Origin: JAGPUQ01 sp036677085
GTDB lineage: Bacteria; Pseudomonadota; Gammaproteobacteria; Pseudomonadales; Porticoccaceae
DNA length: 50,385 nt
Assembly (NCBI GenBank): GCA_036677085.1
Contig: JAKFFI010000028.1
Span: forward strand, 1-50,385
Reading direction: 5' to 3'
The notes under the pieces were generated by a model. The model ran no database searches, had not been told where the DNA came from, and was given only the letters and a program-made list of their open reading frames with translations. A program made the translations under genes and the position numbers. Of the stretch, positions 41,485 to 50,287 are shown one piece after another (within the stretch, counting starts at the first letter, position 1; each line of letters opens with the position of its first letter).

Positions 41485-42392
41485 CCGGTACCCTGACGGA
41501 CTTCCTCTCCGCATGCCGCGCCCGGCTGGAGCCAAGACTCGCTGCCACCCTGGCCACTGACCACACCCTGTCCCCGGTTCCGGATGCCAGCCCGTCGCCG
41601 CTGATCGCCGCCATGGCGCACAGTCTGCTGGGCGGCGGCAAACGCCTGCGCCCCTGCCTCGCCTACGCCGCGGCGGCGGCGGCGGGAGAACCTTCCGCCG
41701 CCACCGACCACGTGGCTGTGGCGGTGGAATTGCTGCACACCTATTCGCTGATCCACGATGACCTGCCCGCCATGGACGACGACGACCTGCGCCGTGGCCG
41801 CCCCGCCTGTCATCGCGTGTTCGGCGAGGCGATGGCGATCCTGGCCGGTGACGCACTACAGGCGCTTGCGTTCACGCAGCTCAGTGCCATCGATTCGTTG
41901 CCGGCCCAGGCAACGCTGCGCCTGATCCAGCGACTTGCCCACGCGGCCGGGGCACAGGGGATGGTGTTGGGGCAGGCCATGGACCTCCAGGCAACGGGGA
42001 AAAAACTGGACCGGGATGCGCTCGAAACCATGCATCGCCGCAAGACCGGCGACCTGATTGCCGCCAGCGTGGTCATGGGCGCCATGTCGACCGGCACGGA
42101 CGATGCCGCCCTGCTCGCTGCCCTCGATGACTACGGCCATCAGCTCGGGCTCGCCTTCCAGGTACGCGATGACCTCCTCGACGCGGAGGAAAGCACGGTT
42201 ACCCTCGGCAAGCACAGCGGCACCGATCAACGTCTGGGAAAAGCAACCTTCGTCACCTTGCTGGGCCCCGAGGCAGCGCGCGCCAGTCTGCGCGAACTGC
42301 ACGCCCGCGGTCTGGCTGCGATAGCACACCTCGACGCGCGCGCCGAGCCCCTGCGCCAGCTCGCCGACTATGCGGTAGCCCGGCGCGACTGA
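41481..42392 (+). CDS. ispA: (2E,6E)-farnesyl diphosphate synthase-type prenyltransferase
   Basis: The 303-aa all-helical protein has both aspartate-rich motifs: first HDDLPAMDDDDLRRGRP near residue 95 and second FQVRDDLLDAEE near 230, plus GGGKRLRPCL near the start. The short-chain class makes farnesyl (C15) diphosphate from dimethylallyl and isopentenyl diphosphate, feeding quinone and undecaprenyl synthesis. It starts with GTG at 41481 inside the xseB stop and precedes dxs by 54 bp. Confidence 0.93.
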   Translation: MTGTLTDFLSACRARLEPRLAATLATDHTLSPVPDASPSPLIAAMAHSLLGGGKRLRPCLAYAAAAAAGEPSAATDHVAVAVELLHTYSLIHDDLPAMDDDDLRRGRPACHRVFGEAMAILAGDALQALAFTQLSAIDSLPAQATLRLIQRLAHAAGAQGMVLGQAMDLQATGKKLDRDALETMHRRKTGDLIAASVVMGAMSTGTDDAALLAALDDYGHQLGLAFQVRDDLLDAEESTVTLGKHSGTDQRLGKATFVTLLGPEAARASLRELHARGLAAIAHLDARAEPLRQLADYAVARRD

Positions 42393-42446
42393 TTCTGGCA
42401 CGGGCATTTGCGGTAGAATTCCCGCCCCCGCGCACCCCCTCCTGCC

Positions 42447-44393
42447 ATGGCACTCAGCTTTACCGACATTCCCCGGGTCCGCCCCGCTACACCGCTGCTC
42501 GACACCATCGCGAGCCCGGCGGCGCTGCGCTCCTTGGGGCTCGACGAGCTGGAATTGCTCGCCGATGAATTGCGCGCCTATCTGCTCTACGCCATCGGCC
42601 AGACCGGAGGCCATTTTGGTGCCGGTCTCGGCGTAATCGAGCTCACCATAGCATTGCACCATGTCTTCAACACCCCCGACGACCGGCTGGTTTGGGACGT
42701 CGGCCACCAGACCTACCCCCACAAAATCCTCACCGGGCGACGCGAAGAGATTCTGAGTGTGCGCCGGGGCGGTGGCATCGCGGGGTTTCCCAAGCGCAGC
42801 GAAAGCGAATACGACACCTTCGGCGTCGGCCATTCCAGCACATCGATCAGTGCCGCCCTGGGCATGGCGCTTGCCGCGCACCTGGCGGGCAGCGACCGGC
42901 GCGCCATCGCCGTGATCGGCGACGGTGCGATGACCGCCGGCATGGCTTTCGAAGCACTGAATCACAGCGCCCACCTGGACCTCGACCTCCTGGTGGTGCT
43001 GAACGATAACCAGATGTCGATCTCCCGCAATGTGGGAGGACTCTCCACCTATTTTTCCAAGCTGTGGTCGAGCCGGATCTACAACTGGGTGCGCGAGGCC
43101 GGCAAGCGCGTACTGAAAGCCTTTCCCTCCACCGCGACCCTGGTGCGCAAGACCGAGGAGTTGATGAAAGCTCTGGTCGCGCCCGGCATCGTGTTCGAGG
43201 AGCTCGGTTTCACCTATATCGGCCCCATCGACGGCCACAATCTGCCGCTCCTGGTAAACACCCTGACCAACCTCAAGCAGGTGACGGGTCCGGTGCTGCT
43301 CCATGTCGCCACCGTCAAGGGCAAGGGTTTTCTCCCCGCCGAGGCCGACCCCATCGGCTACCACGCGCTGACCAAGCTCGAACCGACGGCGCCGCCGGTC
43401 CCGCCCGCGCCCCGCAAACCCCCCGCGCCCGGCAAACCCAAGTACCAGGATCTGTTCGGCGCCTGGCTGTGCGACATGGCCAGCGCGGAACCACGTCTGG
43501 TGGGCATCACCCCGGCGATGACCGAGGGTTCGGGGATGATCGAATTCGCCCAGCGCTTTCCCGAGCGCTTTCAGGATGTCGCAATCGCCGAGCAACACGC
43601 CGTCACCCTGGCCGCCGGCCTCGCCTGCGCGGGGATGAAACCCGTGGTGGCGATCTACTCCACCTTCCTGCAGCGCGCCTACGACCAGCTCATCCATGAT
43701 GTCGCCTTGCAGAATCTCGATGTGCTGTTCGCCATCGACCGCGCCGGGCTGGTGGGCGAAGACGGCCCCACCCACGCCGGCAGCTTCGACCTGAGCTATC
43801 TGCGCTGCATCCCCAACCTGATCGTGATGGCGCCGTCCGACGAAAACGAGACCCGCCAGCTGCTCAATACCGGCTTTCGGCATCCGGGTCCGGCGGCGGT
43901 GCGCTACCCGCGCGGCACCGGCCCGGGCGTCGCCGTCGATCCCGGCCTGGAGCCGCTACCCATCGGCTACGGCCGCCGATGCCGCAGCGGGCGCGCCATC
44001 GCGCTACTCAATTTCGGCGCCCTGCTGCCTACCGTAATGGCGGCGGCCGAGCGCCTGGATGCCAGTGTCGCGGACATGCGTTTCGTGAAGCCCCTGGATG
44101 TCGAGCTGATTGCGCAACTGGCGGACGCTCACCAGTTGCTGATCACCGTGGAAGACAATGTCATCGCAGGTGGCGCCGGGGCCGGCGTCGCCGAGTACCT
44201 GGCGGCTTGCGGCCGCACCAGCCCCATCCTGCATCTGGGGTTACCCGACGCCTTCATCGAGCACGACACCCGGAGCGCGCAGTTGACGCGGGTGGGACTG
44301 GATGTCGACGGCATCTGTCGCGCGGCAGGCGCGCGCGCCGCCATGCTCGGTATCGCGATTGCGCCGCCAGCGAACCAGGCCACGCGCGGCTGA
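42447..44393 (+). CDS. dxs: 1-Deoxy-D-xylulose-5-phosphate synthase
   Basis: The 648-aa thiamine-diphosphate enzyme has VWDVGHQTYPHKILTGR near residue 90, the cofactor motif GDGAMTAGM...NDN near 155-190, the catalytic Glu in AIAEQHAVTLAAGLA near 390 and DRAGLVGEDGPTHAG near 432. It makes DXP from pyruvate and glyceraldehyde-3-phosphate, the first step of the MEP isoprenoid path. It ends one base before the convergent helicase gene; no terminator is seen between. A 675-codon antisense frame is a shadow. Confidence 0.95.
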   Translation: MALSFTDIPRVRPATPLLDTIASPAALRSLGLDELELLADELRAYLLYAIGQTGGHFGAGLGVIELTIALHHVFNTPDDRLVWDVGHQTYPHKILTGRREEILSVRRGGGIAGFPKRSESEYDTFGVGHSSTSISAALGMALAAHLAGSDRRAIAVIGDGAMTAGMAFEALNHSAHLDLDLLVVLNDNQMSISRNVGGLSTYFSKLWSSRIYNWVREAGKRVLKAFPSTATLVRKTEELMKALVAPGIVFEELGFTYIGPIDGHNLPLLVNTLTNLKQVTGPVLLHVATVKGKGFLPAEADPIGYHALTKLEPTAPPVPPAPRKPPAPGKPKYQDLFGAWLCDMASAEPRLVGITPAMTEGSGMIEFAQRFPERFQDVAIAEQHAVTLAAGLACAGMKPVVAIYSTFLQRAYDQLIHDVALQNLDVLFAIDRAGLVGEDGPTHAGSFDLSYLRCIPNLIVMAPSDENETRQLLNTGFRHPGPAAVRYPRGTGPGVAVDPGLEPLPIGYGRRCRSGRAIALLNFGALLPTVMAAAERLDASVADMRFVKPLDVELIAQLADAHQLLITVEDNVIAGGAGAGVAEYLAACGRTSPILHLGLPDAFIEHDTRSAQLTRVGLDVDGICRAAGARAAMLGIAIAPPANQATRG

Positions 44394-44394
44394 A

Positions 44395-46488
44395 TCAGTC
44401 CCGCCCGAAGGGCGGCAGCGCCGCCAGCAGTTCACGCCCGTAACTTTTCGAGATCAGCCGCCGATCCAGAATGGTAACCCGGCCGCTGTCAGCCTCCGTG
44501 CGCAACAGGCGTCCGCAGGCCTGCACCAGACGCAGGCAGGCATCGGCGAGCGACAGGGTGCGAAAGGCGTTGCCGCCGCCGGCCTGGATCCACTCCGCAC
44601 GGGCCTCCTGCACCGGATCGTCGGGGACCGCGAACGGCAGTTTGGCGATGATCACGTGACGGCAGTAATCGCCCGGCAGATCGATACCCTCGGCAAAGCT
44701 CGCCAGACCGAAGATCACGCTGCGCTCGCCGCGATCAACGCGCTCCCGATGGCGGGCGATGATCTCCGCCACCGGCAGTTCGCCTTGCACCAGCAGGCAT
44801 TCCACCACCGTCGCGGGCAAGGCCTCGCGCACCCGCTCCAGTTGCTGTCGCGAGGCGAACAGCACCAGGCTGCCGCCGGACTCCATGCCCAGCAGCGCCG
44901 GCAGCAGGGCGCTCACCGCCGCGGTGTGGGCTTCATTGTCGCCGCCATCGACGGCCTTCGCCGGAATTGCCAGCACGGCGCGCCGCCGGTAGTCGAAGCC
45001 ACCCGCCAGCGCATGGGTGGCACTGCCTTCCGGAATGCCCGTATCCAGCCGCAGGCGGTCGAAACTGCCCAGCGACCGCAGCGTGGCGGAAGTCAGCACC
45101 GCCGCATGGCAGCGCGACCAGAGCTGCTCGGCAAGCGTATGCCCGGCGCTGACCGGCGTGATGACGACCCGCAGCTCGCCATTCGCCTCGCGCGCCACCC
45201 AGCGCGCCAGCGGCGGGACAGCGGGCAGGTCGGGCTCGGCCATGGCCCGCCACAGCCGCGCGATCCCCTCGGCGCGGCCGAGCCATTGGCCGACTGCCTG
45301 GAAATGCGCTTCGAGTTCCGGCCGGGGGAGCGGGAATTCCGTTTTTTCCAGTGCCGCCTCCAGGCCCTCGCGGCAACGCTCCAGATTTTGTACGAGGCTG
45401 CCGAAGCACGCCGCCAGCTCGCCGCTCGGGACGCGCAGTGCATCCGGTACCAGGCCGCCGGCAAAGCGGTAGCGGGAATTCCGGGCGTCCGCCAGCAGCA
45501 GCGCGAACAAAGGCATGGTCTGCCGCAGCAGGAGCGCCGCGGCAGCCGCCGGGGGCACCAGTGCCTGCGCGCGGGCGGCATCCTCCGGCGCCACCGCCAG
45601 CCGGGCGGCGTTGCGCGCGCTCTGGGTCTCCAGACGCTCCAGCCAGTCGCCGGTCGCCTCCAGTCCGCATTGGGCGCCGAAGTGGGCCAGCGCGGTGTCC
45701 CCGAGCCGGTGGGCTTCGTCGAACACATAGATGGTTTCTTCCGGCGCCGGCAACACCACGCCGCCACCGAGCGCCAGATCCGCCATCACCAGATCCTGGT
45801 TGGCGACGATGCAATCCGCCGCATCCACCGTCGACCGGGCACGGTAATAGCAACAGGACGCAATCAGGCGACAGCGCCGACCGCCGCACTGACGGCCGTC
45901 GATGGAGAGCGCCCGCCACAGGGAATCGGGCAGCGTTTGCTCCCAGCGGTCACGATCGCCGTCCCATTCGCCCTCCCGCCAGGCGCGGCCCAGCGCTTCG
46001 ATGCGCCCTTCGTCACCGGCACCTGGCACGAACGCGAGCTCATCTTCGAACAGAAACTGGCCACTGCGCGCCTGGCTGGTCTGGGCCTCGCACTGCTCCA
46101 GCCGCAGCGGACACAGATAGCGGCCGCGACCCTTGGCAAGTGCAAAGGCATGATCCCAGCCGGTTGCCGCCAACAGATCGGGAATGTCGCGATCCACCAG
46201 TTGCGCCTGAAGTGCCACGGTACCTGTGGCGATCACCAGCTTCTTGCCCTGCGCGCGCGCCAGCGGCAGCGCCGCCAGCAGATAGGCGAGCGTCTTGCCG
46301 GTGCCGGTGCCCGCTTCAACGGCGCACACCCGGGCGTCCGGCTCCGGATTGTCCTCGCGTTCGCCGAGAAAGCCGGCAATGGCGGCGATCATCTGGCGTT
46401 GTCCGGCGCGGGGCCGCAACCCGCGCTTGGCGAGAAAGGCGCGATAGCCGGCCTGAATCTGCTCCCTGAGCTCGGCGGCGAGCGCCAT
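44395..46488 (-). CDS. ATP-dependent DNA helicase, DinG/YoaA family
   Basis: The 697-aa XPD-like superfamily 2 helicase has Walker A EAGTGTGKT near residue 55, a four-cysteine iron-sulphur region (RYLCPLRLEQC, then CGGRRCRLIASC near 170-180), the DEAH box VFDEAHRLGD near 240 and late motif VI-type QACGRLLRTEADSG. It unwinds DNA at damaged forks, as YoaA does in E. coli. The ATG at 46488 is preceded closely by the acyltransferase stop (TGATATG), so they are coupled. The frame runs upstream past 46488 without similarity and is not used. Confidence 0.9.
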   Translation of the reverse strand: MALAAELREQIQAGYRAFLAKRGLRPRAGQRQMIAAIAGFLGEREDNPEPDARVCAVEAGTGTGKTLAYLLAALPLARAQGKKLVIATGTVALQAQLVDRDIPDLLAATGWDHAFALAKGRGRYLCPLRLEQCEAQTSQARSGQFLFEDELAFVPGAGDEGRIEALGRAWREGEWDGDRDRWEQTLPDSLWRALSIDGRQCGGRRCRLIASCCYYRARSTVDAADCIVANQDLVMADLALGGGVVLPAPEETIYVFDEAHRLGDTALAHFGAQCGLEATGDWLERLETQSARNAARLAVAPEDAARAQALVPPAAAAALLLRQTMPLFALLLADARNSRYRFAGGLVPDALRVPSGELAACFGSLVQNLERCREGLEAALEKTEFPLPRPELEAHFQAVGQWLGRAEGIARLWRAMAEPDLPAVPPLARWVAREANGELRVVITPVSAGHTLAEQLWSRCHAAVLTSATLRSLGSFDRLRLDTGIPEGSATHALAGGFDYRRRAVLAIPAKAVDGGDNEAHTAAVSALLPALLGMESGGSLVLFASRQQLERVREALPATVVECLLVQGELPVAEIIARHRERVDRGERSVIFGLASFAEGIDLPGDYCRHVIIAKLPFAVPDDPVQEARAEWIQAGGGNAFRTLSLADACLRLVQACGRLLRTEADSGRVTILDRRLISKSYGRELLAALPPFGRD

Positions 46489-46489
46489 A

Positions 46490-47671
46490 TCAGGTAGCGA
46501 GTTCCAGGCGTCGGCGCAGGGGATTGGCGTACATGGCCAGGAAAATGTCGCGCTCGGCCTCGGGCACTTCGGCCAGGCGGGCGTGAAACTGCTGCTCGGA
46601 AGCCGCCCAGCCGGGCTGCTGTTCCAGGCTCGCGCGCAGCGCGTCTGCGCGCTGATCCGCTCCGTACAACAGGGAGTAAGCGGCGAAGTTGGTCGCATGA
46701 AGCCGGTATTCGCGCAGAATCTCGCGATCGATCGCGGCGGCCGCGGCTTCGGCGGTGGCCAACCCCGGCGGCAGGGGTGCGCCGAATGCCACATGCACCG
46801 CGCCCTTCGCGCCCATGATGCCGCGATAAATGCTCTGGAGATCTTCGTGCGCGCCCTTGCAGTATTCGCCCTCGCTCCGCATGGCGTGCAGCTCGTGAGC
46901 CTTGTCGCGGTCGCAGGGATCAAATTCATAGCTGATCGCCACCGGCACCAGATGGAGATCGTCCAGGGCCTGGGTCACGTCCTGTCCCGGCCCCCGGCTC
47001 AGGGCGAGCATTTTCAGGATCGCGGGTTCGGTAGCGTCAATGCCGTCTTTGGCGCGACCTTCGCGCTGGGCGATCCACACCGAACAGCGCTCGGTAAGCA
47101 CGGAATGACGGATGTAAGCCGACAGCTGCTGCAAGGCCGCGAGCTTCTCGCGCCTGCCCTGGGGCGCGCGCTTGACGATAAAGCTCTTGTTGATGCGCAT
47201 CAGGTCGCTTGCGAATGGCTTGCTCAGGAGATTGTCGCCGATGGCGATGCGCACCGTGTCCATGCCGTTACCGTAAAGCATGAGATTGACCAGTGCCGGA
47301 TCCATGGCGATGTCGCGGTGATTGCTGATGTAGACGTGTGCCCGGGTCCGGTCCAGCCGATCCAGACCGCTGACGGTCAGTGCGGTCGCGACCTTCTCCA
47401 TGTGGGGCCGCAAGTGGCGCTCGACCAGCCGCTGGAAATCTCCCACGGTGCGGATACCGCGCAGTACCCGCCACAGAGTGAGGCGCACCAGGGCACGGCC
47501 CAGCGGCATGCAGTAACGCCCGAGCCGCGGTAGGAACATTTGCACCAGGACGTTGGCGAACTCCGGATCGTTGCGCAGCCGCGCCAGTACGCCGGGCACC
47601 TCGTCGTCCCGGTAGGGCCGGATGTCGGCGAAGGGGTCGGCGGCGATGGCGGCCAGCCGGTCCGAAGCCAT
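46490..47671 (-). CDS. PlsC/PlsB-like phospholipid acyltransferase family protein
   Basis: The 393-aa protein has the acyltransferase block VYISNHRDIAMDPALVN near residue 110, followed by the phosphate-binding element NKSFIVKRAPQGRREK and WIAQREGRAKDGID. The His and Asp of the catalytic motif are separated by five residues rather than the usual four, which looks like a subfamily feature. It probably acylates a glycerol-phosphate or lysophospholipid at the membrane; the acceptor is unknown. The N-terminal 90 residues contain no membrane helix, only an amphipathic start. Its ATG immediately follows the pyrB stop (TGAATG). Confidence 0.85.
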   Translation of the reverse strand: MASDRLAAIAADPFADIRPYRDDEVPGVLARLRNDPEFANVLVQMFLPRLGRYCMPLGRALVRLTLWRVLRGIRTVGDFQRLVERHLRPHMEKVATALTVSGLDRLDRTRAHVYISNHRDIAMDPALVNLMLYGNGMDTVRIAIGDNLLSKPFASDLMRINKSFIVKRAPQGRREKLAALQQLSAYIRHSVLTERCSVWIAQREGRAKDGIDATEPAILKMLALSRGPGQDVTQALDDLHLVPVAISYEFDPCDRDKAHELHAMRSEGEYCKGAHEDLQSIYRGIMGAKGAVHVAFGAPLPPGLATAEAAAAAIDREILREYRLHATNFAAYSLLYGADQRADALRASLEQQPGWAASEQQFHARLAEVPEAERDIFLAMYANPLRRRLELAT

Positions 47672-48694
47672 TCAGGTACCCCGGCTGGGGGTGTGCCAGG
47701 GCACTTCCCGGGCGTACTTGTCGACCAGGTCCACCACGTCCAGCACCAGCGCGAACAGGGCCATGCGAATCAGCAGGCCATTGTCGGTCTGGCGGAAAAT
47801 GGCCAGGTTGGGATTCTCGTCGAGATCGCGATCGAGCTCGTTGGCCTCGGCGCGCGAGTCCCGCGGCAGTGGGTGCATGATGACGGTGTTGGGTTCACAG
47901 TGCTGGGTATAGATCGCCTGGTTGAGACGCAGGCGACCGCGATAGCTGTCCGCCTGCGCGCGGTCCGGAAAGCGCTCTTCCTGAATCCGGGTCGAATAGA
48001 CGATATCGACGTGAGCGATGCTCGCCTCCAGGTTCCCCGACTCATCCACCCGCTGGCCGGAAGTCCGCAGTTCGTCAACCAGTGACGGCGGCATCCGCAG
48101 CTCCGGGGGCGATACCAGCACCACATGGACCCGCTCGAACAGCGTCAGCAGCTTGCTCAGGGAATGCACGGTGCGGCCATACTTGAGATCGCCCACCATG
48201 GCGATGCGCAGGCCGTCGATGCCGCGACCACGGCCGGCCATTTCTTTCTGGATGGTGTAGAGATCGAGCAGGGCCTGACTCGGATGCTCGTTGCTGCCGT
48301 CGCCGCCGTTCAGTACCGGCACCCGGCTGGCACCGGCAAATTCCGCCACCGAACCTGCCAGGGGGTGGCGCATGCAGATCACATCGCTGAATCCGGACAG
48401 CACGCGCGCAGTGTCCTGGAGCGACTCTCCCTTGACCAGCGACAGACTGTCCATGCCCACCGACTCCCGTACCTCGCCGCCCAGCAGGTTGAAGGCGGAG
48501 CCGAAACTGATGCGGGTGCGGGTACTGGCCTCGAAAAACATGTTGCCGAGAATCGCGCCCTCGAGCACGCGGGTGACCCGTCGGCGTTGGGCATAGGGCT
48601 CCATGCAATCCGCAATACGGAAGATACGATTGATGTCATCGCGCTCGAATTGCGCGACAGAAAGGATATGGGAGCCCCTGAACTTCACACACAT
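47672..48694 (-). CDS. pyrB: Aspartate carbamoyltransferase catalytic subunit
   Basis: The 340-aa protein has the carbamoyl-phosphate loop FEASTRTRISFGSAF near residue 50, the HPSQALLDLYTI segment, and the aspartate-binding MHPLPRDSRAE near 270. It makes carbamoyl aspartate in pyrimidine synthesis. The ATG at 48694 gives MCVKFRGSHI; a GTG at 48688 is an alternative, and the frame extends up to 48916 into a low-similarity region. No pyrI regulatory-subunit or pyrC-like gene is adjacent. It starts a three-gene series with the acyltransferase and helicase. Confidence 0.93.
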   Translation of the reverse strand: MCVKFRGSHILSVAQFERDDINRIFRIADCMEPYAQRRRVTRVLEGAILGNMFFEASTRTRISFGSAFNLLGGEVRESVGMDSLSLVKGESLQDTARVLSGFSDVICMRHPLAGSVAEFAGASRVPVLNGGDGSNEHPSQALLDLYTIQKEMAGRGRGIDGLRIAMVGDLKYGRTVHSLSKLLTLFERVHVVLVSPPELRMPPSLVDELRTSGQRVDESGNLEASIAHVDIVYSTRIQEERFPDRAQADSYRGRLRLNQAIYTQHCEPNTVIMHPLPRDSRAEANELDRDLDENPNLAIFRQTDNGLLIRMALFALVLDVVDLVDKYAREVPWHTPSRGT

Positions 48695-48738
48695 CCCCGC
48701 CGCTGGAACGGTCCGGATTCTAGCGGCTTTACCGCACC

Positions 48739-50181
48739 TCAACCAGCATCGCCGAGTCCGTGGCGCCCGGCGACCGTCTCGCCCCAGGCCTGTAATTCCT
48801 CCAGCAAAGCTCGCCGCGCGGAATCCGCCGGTTGTTGCGCCAGTAGCGACAATTCGGCGCGAAATGCCGCGAGGCCGAGATAACCCGACTCCGGATCGGT
48901 CAGCCGCCAACGGCAAAAATCACTCCAGCTTTCCTGCTCAACGGGGGTCAGCGTCTCGGGGAAATACCGTGCGCGATAGCGAAACAACAGTTCCCGGTAG
49001 CGGGGATCGCGAAACGCCAACCGCGCCGGATCGAGCTCCATACCACGACCCGTGCGCACCGCGGCCAGCAAGCCGCGTTCGGCGTCGGAGAGAAATCCGG
49101 CATAGAGCGCAGTTTCGGCATCCGCGGGCAGCGGCATGGCCTGCGGCGCGAACACCTGCCCGAGCTTGGCGGTGAGATCGACCGCCAACAGCTTGTGCCA
49201 GTTGGTTTCACAACGACCCAGATCGATGCCGAGCCGGCGCGCGGCGGCCGCATCCAGCAATTTCGGTGTCGCCACCACCGGGCAGCGATTGAGGTGGATC
49301 GCCTTGAGCGGCAGACGTTCGATTCCCGCCGCAAACTCAGCCGCCGGCGTGAACACCCGCGCGCGGATCGCCTCCGCATCCAGGGCGATGAGCGCATCGG
49401 CGTCGCCCAGGAGATCGAAACAGATCACGGCATTGGCGTTCGCCGGGTGCCGGGCGAGCGGCAGGACCAGAGCGGTATAGCCCCGCTCCCGGGGCAAACG
49501 GCCGGACACGTGCAACACCGGCCGCCGCCGGGCGGGATCGAGGAGCGGCAGCAGCTGGCGCTTGTGGCGGTGCGCGTAGACATAGCGGTAAAGCTCGGGC
49601 TGGCACTCCCGTACCCGACGCGCCAGCGCAATGGTGGCCAGCACGTCGGACAGCGCATCATGGGCATTGTCGTGGACGATGCCGTTGGCGGCCGCCAGAT
49701 CCCCGAGGCGAAAGCTGGAACTGCCATCCTCCCGATCGGGCCAGTTCATGCCGTCCGGTCGCAGCGCCCGTGCCAGCCGCAGCATGTCGATGATGTCCCA
49801 GCGCGAGTTGCCGCCGCGCCACTCCCGCTCGTAGGGATCATGGAAATTACGATAGAGCAGGAAGCGCGTGAACTCGTCGTCGAAGCGCAGACTGTTGTAG
49901 CCGACGCCGCAGGTGCCCGGCGCCCCGAGCTCGGCGACGATACGGGCGGCGAACTCGGGTTCCGCGACACCTTCACGCGCGGCCTTCTGTGGGGTGATTC
50001 CGGTCAGTAGACAGGCAGCGGGCTGGGGCAGCAGATCCGGATCCGGCTGGCAGTACAGACGCAATGGCGCGCCAATCAGCTCCAGGTTTTCGTCGGTACG
50101 CACACCGGCAAATTGCAGCGGCCGATCCCGTGCGGGATCAATGCCGCTGGTCTCGTAATCGTGCCAGTAGAGCGTCGTCAT
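48739..50181 (-). CDS. sbcB: Exodeoxyribonuclease I
   Basis: The 480-aa protein has the DEDD exonuclease residues: Asp and Glu in YWHDYETSGIDPARDRP near residue 10, FDDEFTRFLLYRNF near 100 and HDALSDVLATIALAR near 175, followed by the SH3-like middle and the C-terminal helical domain. It degrades single-stranded DNA 3' to 5' and acts with RecJ and SSB in repair. Length and order match E. coli SbcB. It lies 44 bp upstream of pyrB; a shared terminator hairpin lies behind the adjacent OmpA-family gene. Confidence 0.93.
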   Translation of the reverse strand: MTTLYWHDYETSGIDPARDRPLQFAGVRTDENLELIGAPLRLYCQPDPDLLPQPAACLLTGITPQKAAREGVAEPEFAARIVAELGAPGTCGVGYNSLRFDDEFTRFLLYRNFHDPYEREWRGGNSRWDIIDMLRLARALRPDGMNWPDREDGSSSFRLGDLAAANGIVHDNAHDALSDVLATIALARRVRECQPELYRYVYAHRHKRQLLPLLDPARRRPVLHVSGRLPRERGYTALVLPLARHPANANAVICFDLLGDADALIALDAEAIRARVFTPAAEFAAGIERLPLKAIHLNRCPVVATPKLLDAAAARRLGIDLGRCETNWHKLLAVDLTAKLGQVFAPQAMPLPADAETALYAGFLSDAERGLLAAVRTGRGMELDPARLAFRDPRYRELLFRYRARYFPETLTPVEQESWSDFCRWRLTDPESGYLGLAAFRAELSLLAQQPADSARRALLEELQAWGETVAGRHGLGDAG

Positions 50182-50235
50182 CCGCAGGCTCGCCCGCTAT
50201 CGCATTCCGAGATTTCCACCCGCTCCGGTCCGATA

Positions 50236-50265
50236 TGAAAACGGCGCCCGCAGGCGCCGTTTTCA
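50236..50265. terminator. Bidirectional terminator hairpin behind the OmpA-family gene
   Basis: TGAAAACGGCGCC (50236-50248) and GGCGCCGTTTTCA (50253-50265) form a perfect 13-bp stem with loop CGCA. For the minus strand it lies 23 bp after the OmpA-family stop and carries the T-rich arm TTTTCA. Confidence 0.88.
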
Positions 50266-50287
50266 GTCAGACCCAGGGGTGACCCGT

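Noticed and set aside
41856..43883. 675-codon minus-strand ORF antisense to ispA and dxs
   Set aside because: It is a GC-driven shadow frame rich in Gly/His/Gln without motifs, and the plus strand carries two clear housekeeping genes.
44302..46497. 731-codon plus-strand frame opposite the DinG-type helicase
   Set aside because: No recognisable domain, and it overlaps the helicase almost entirely.
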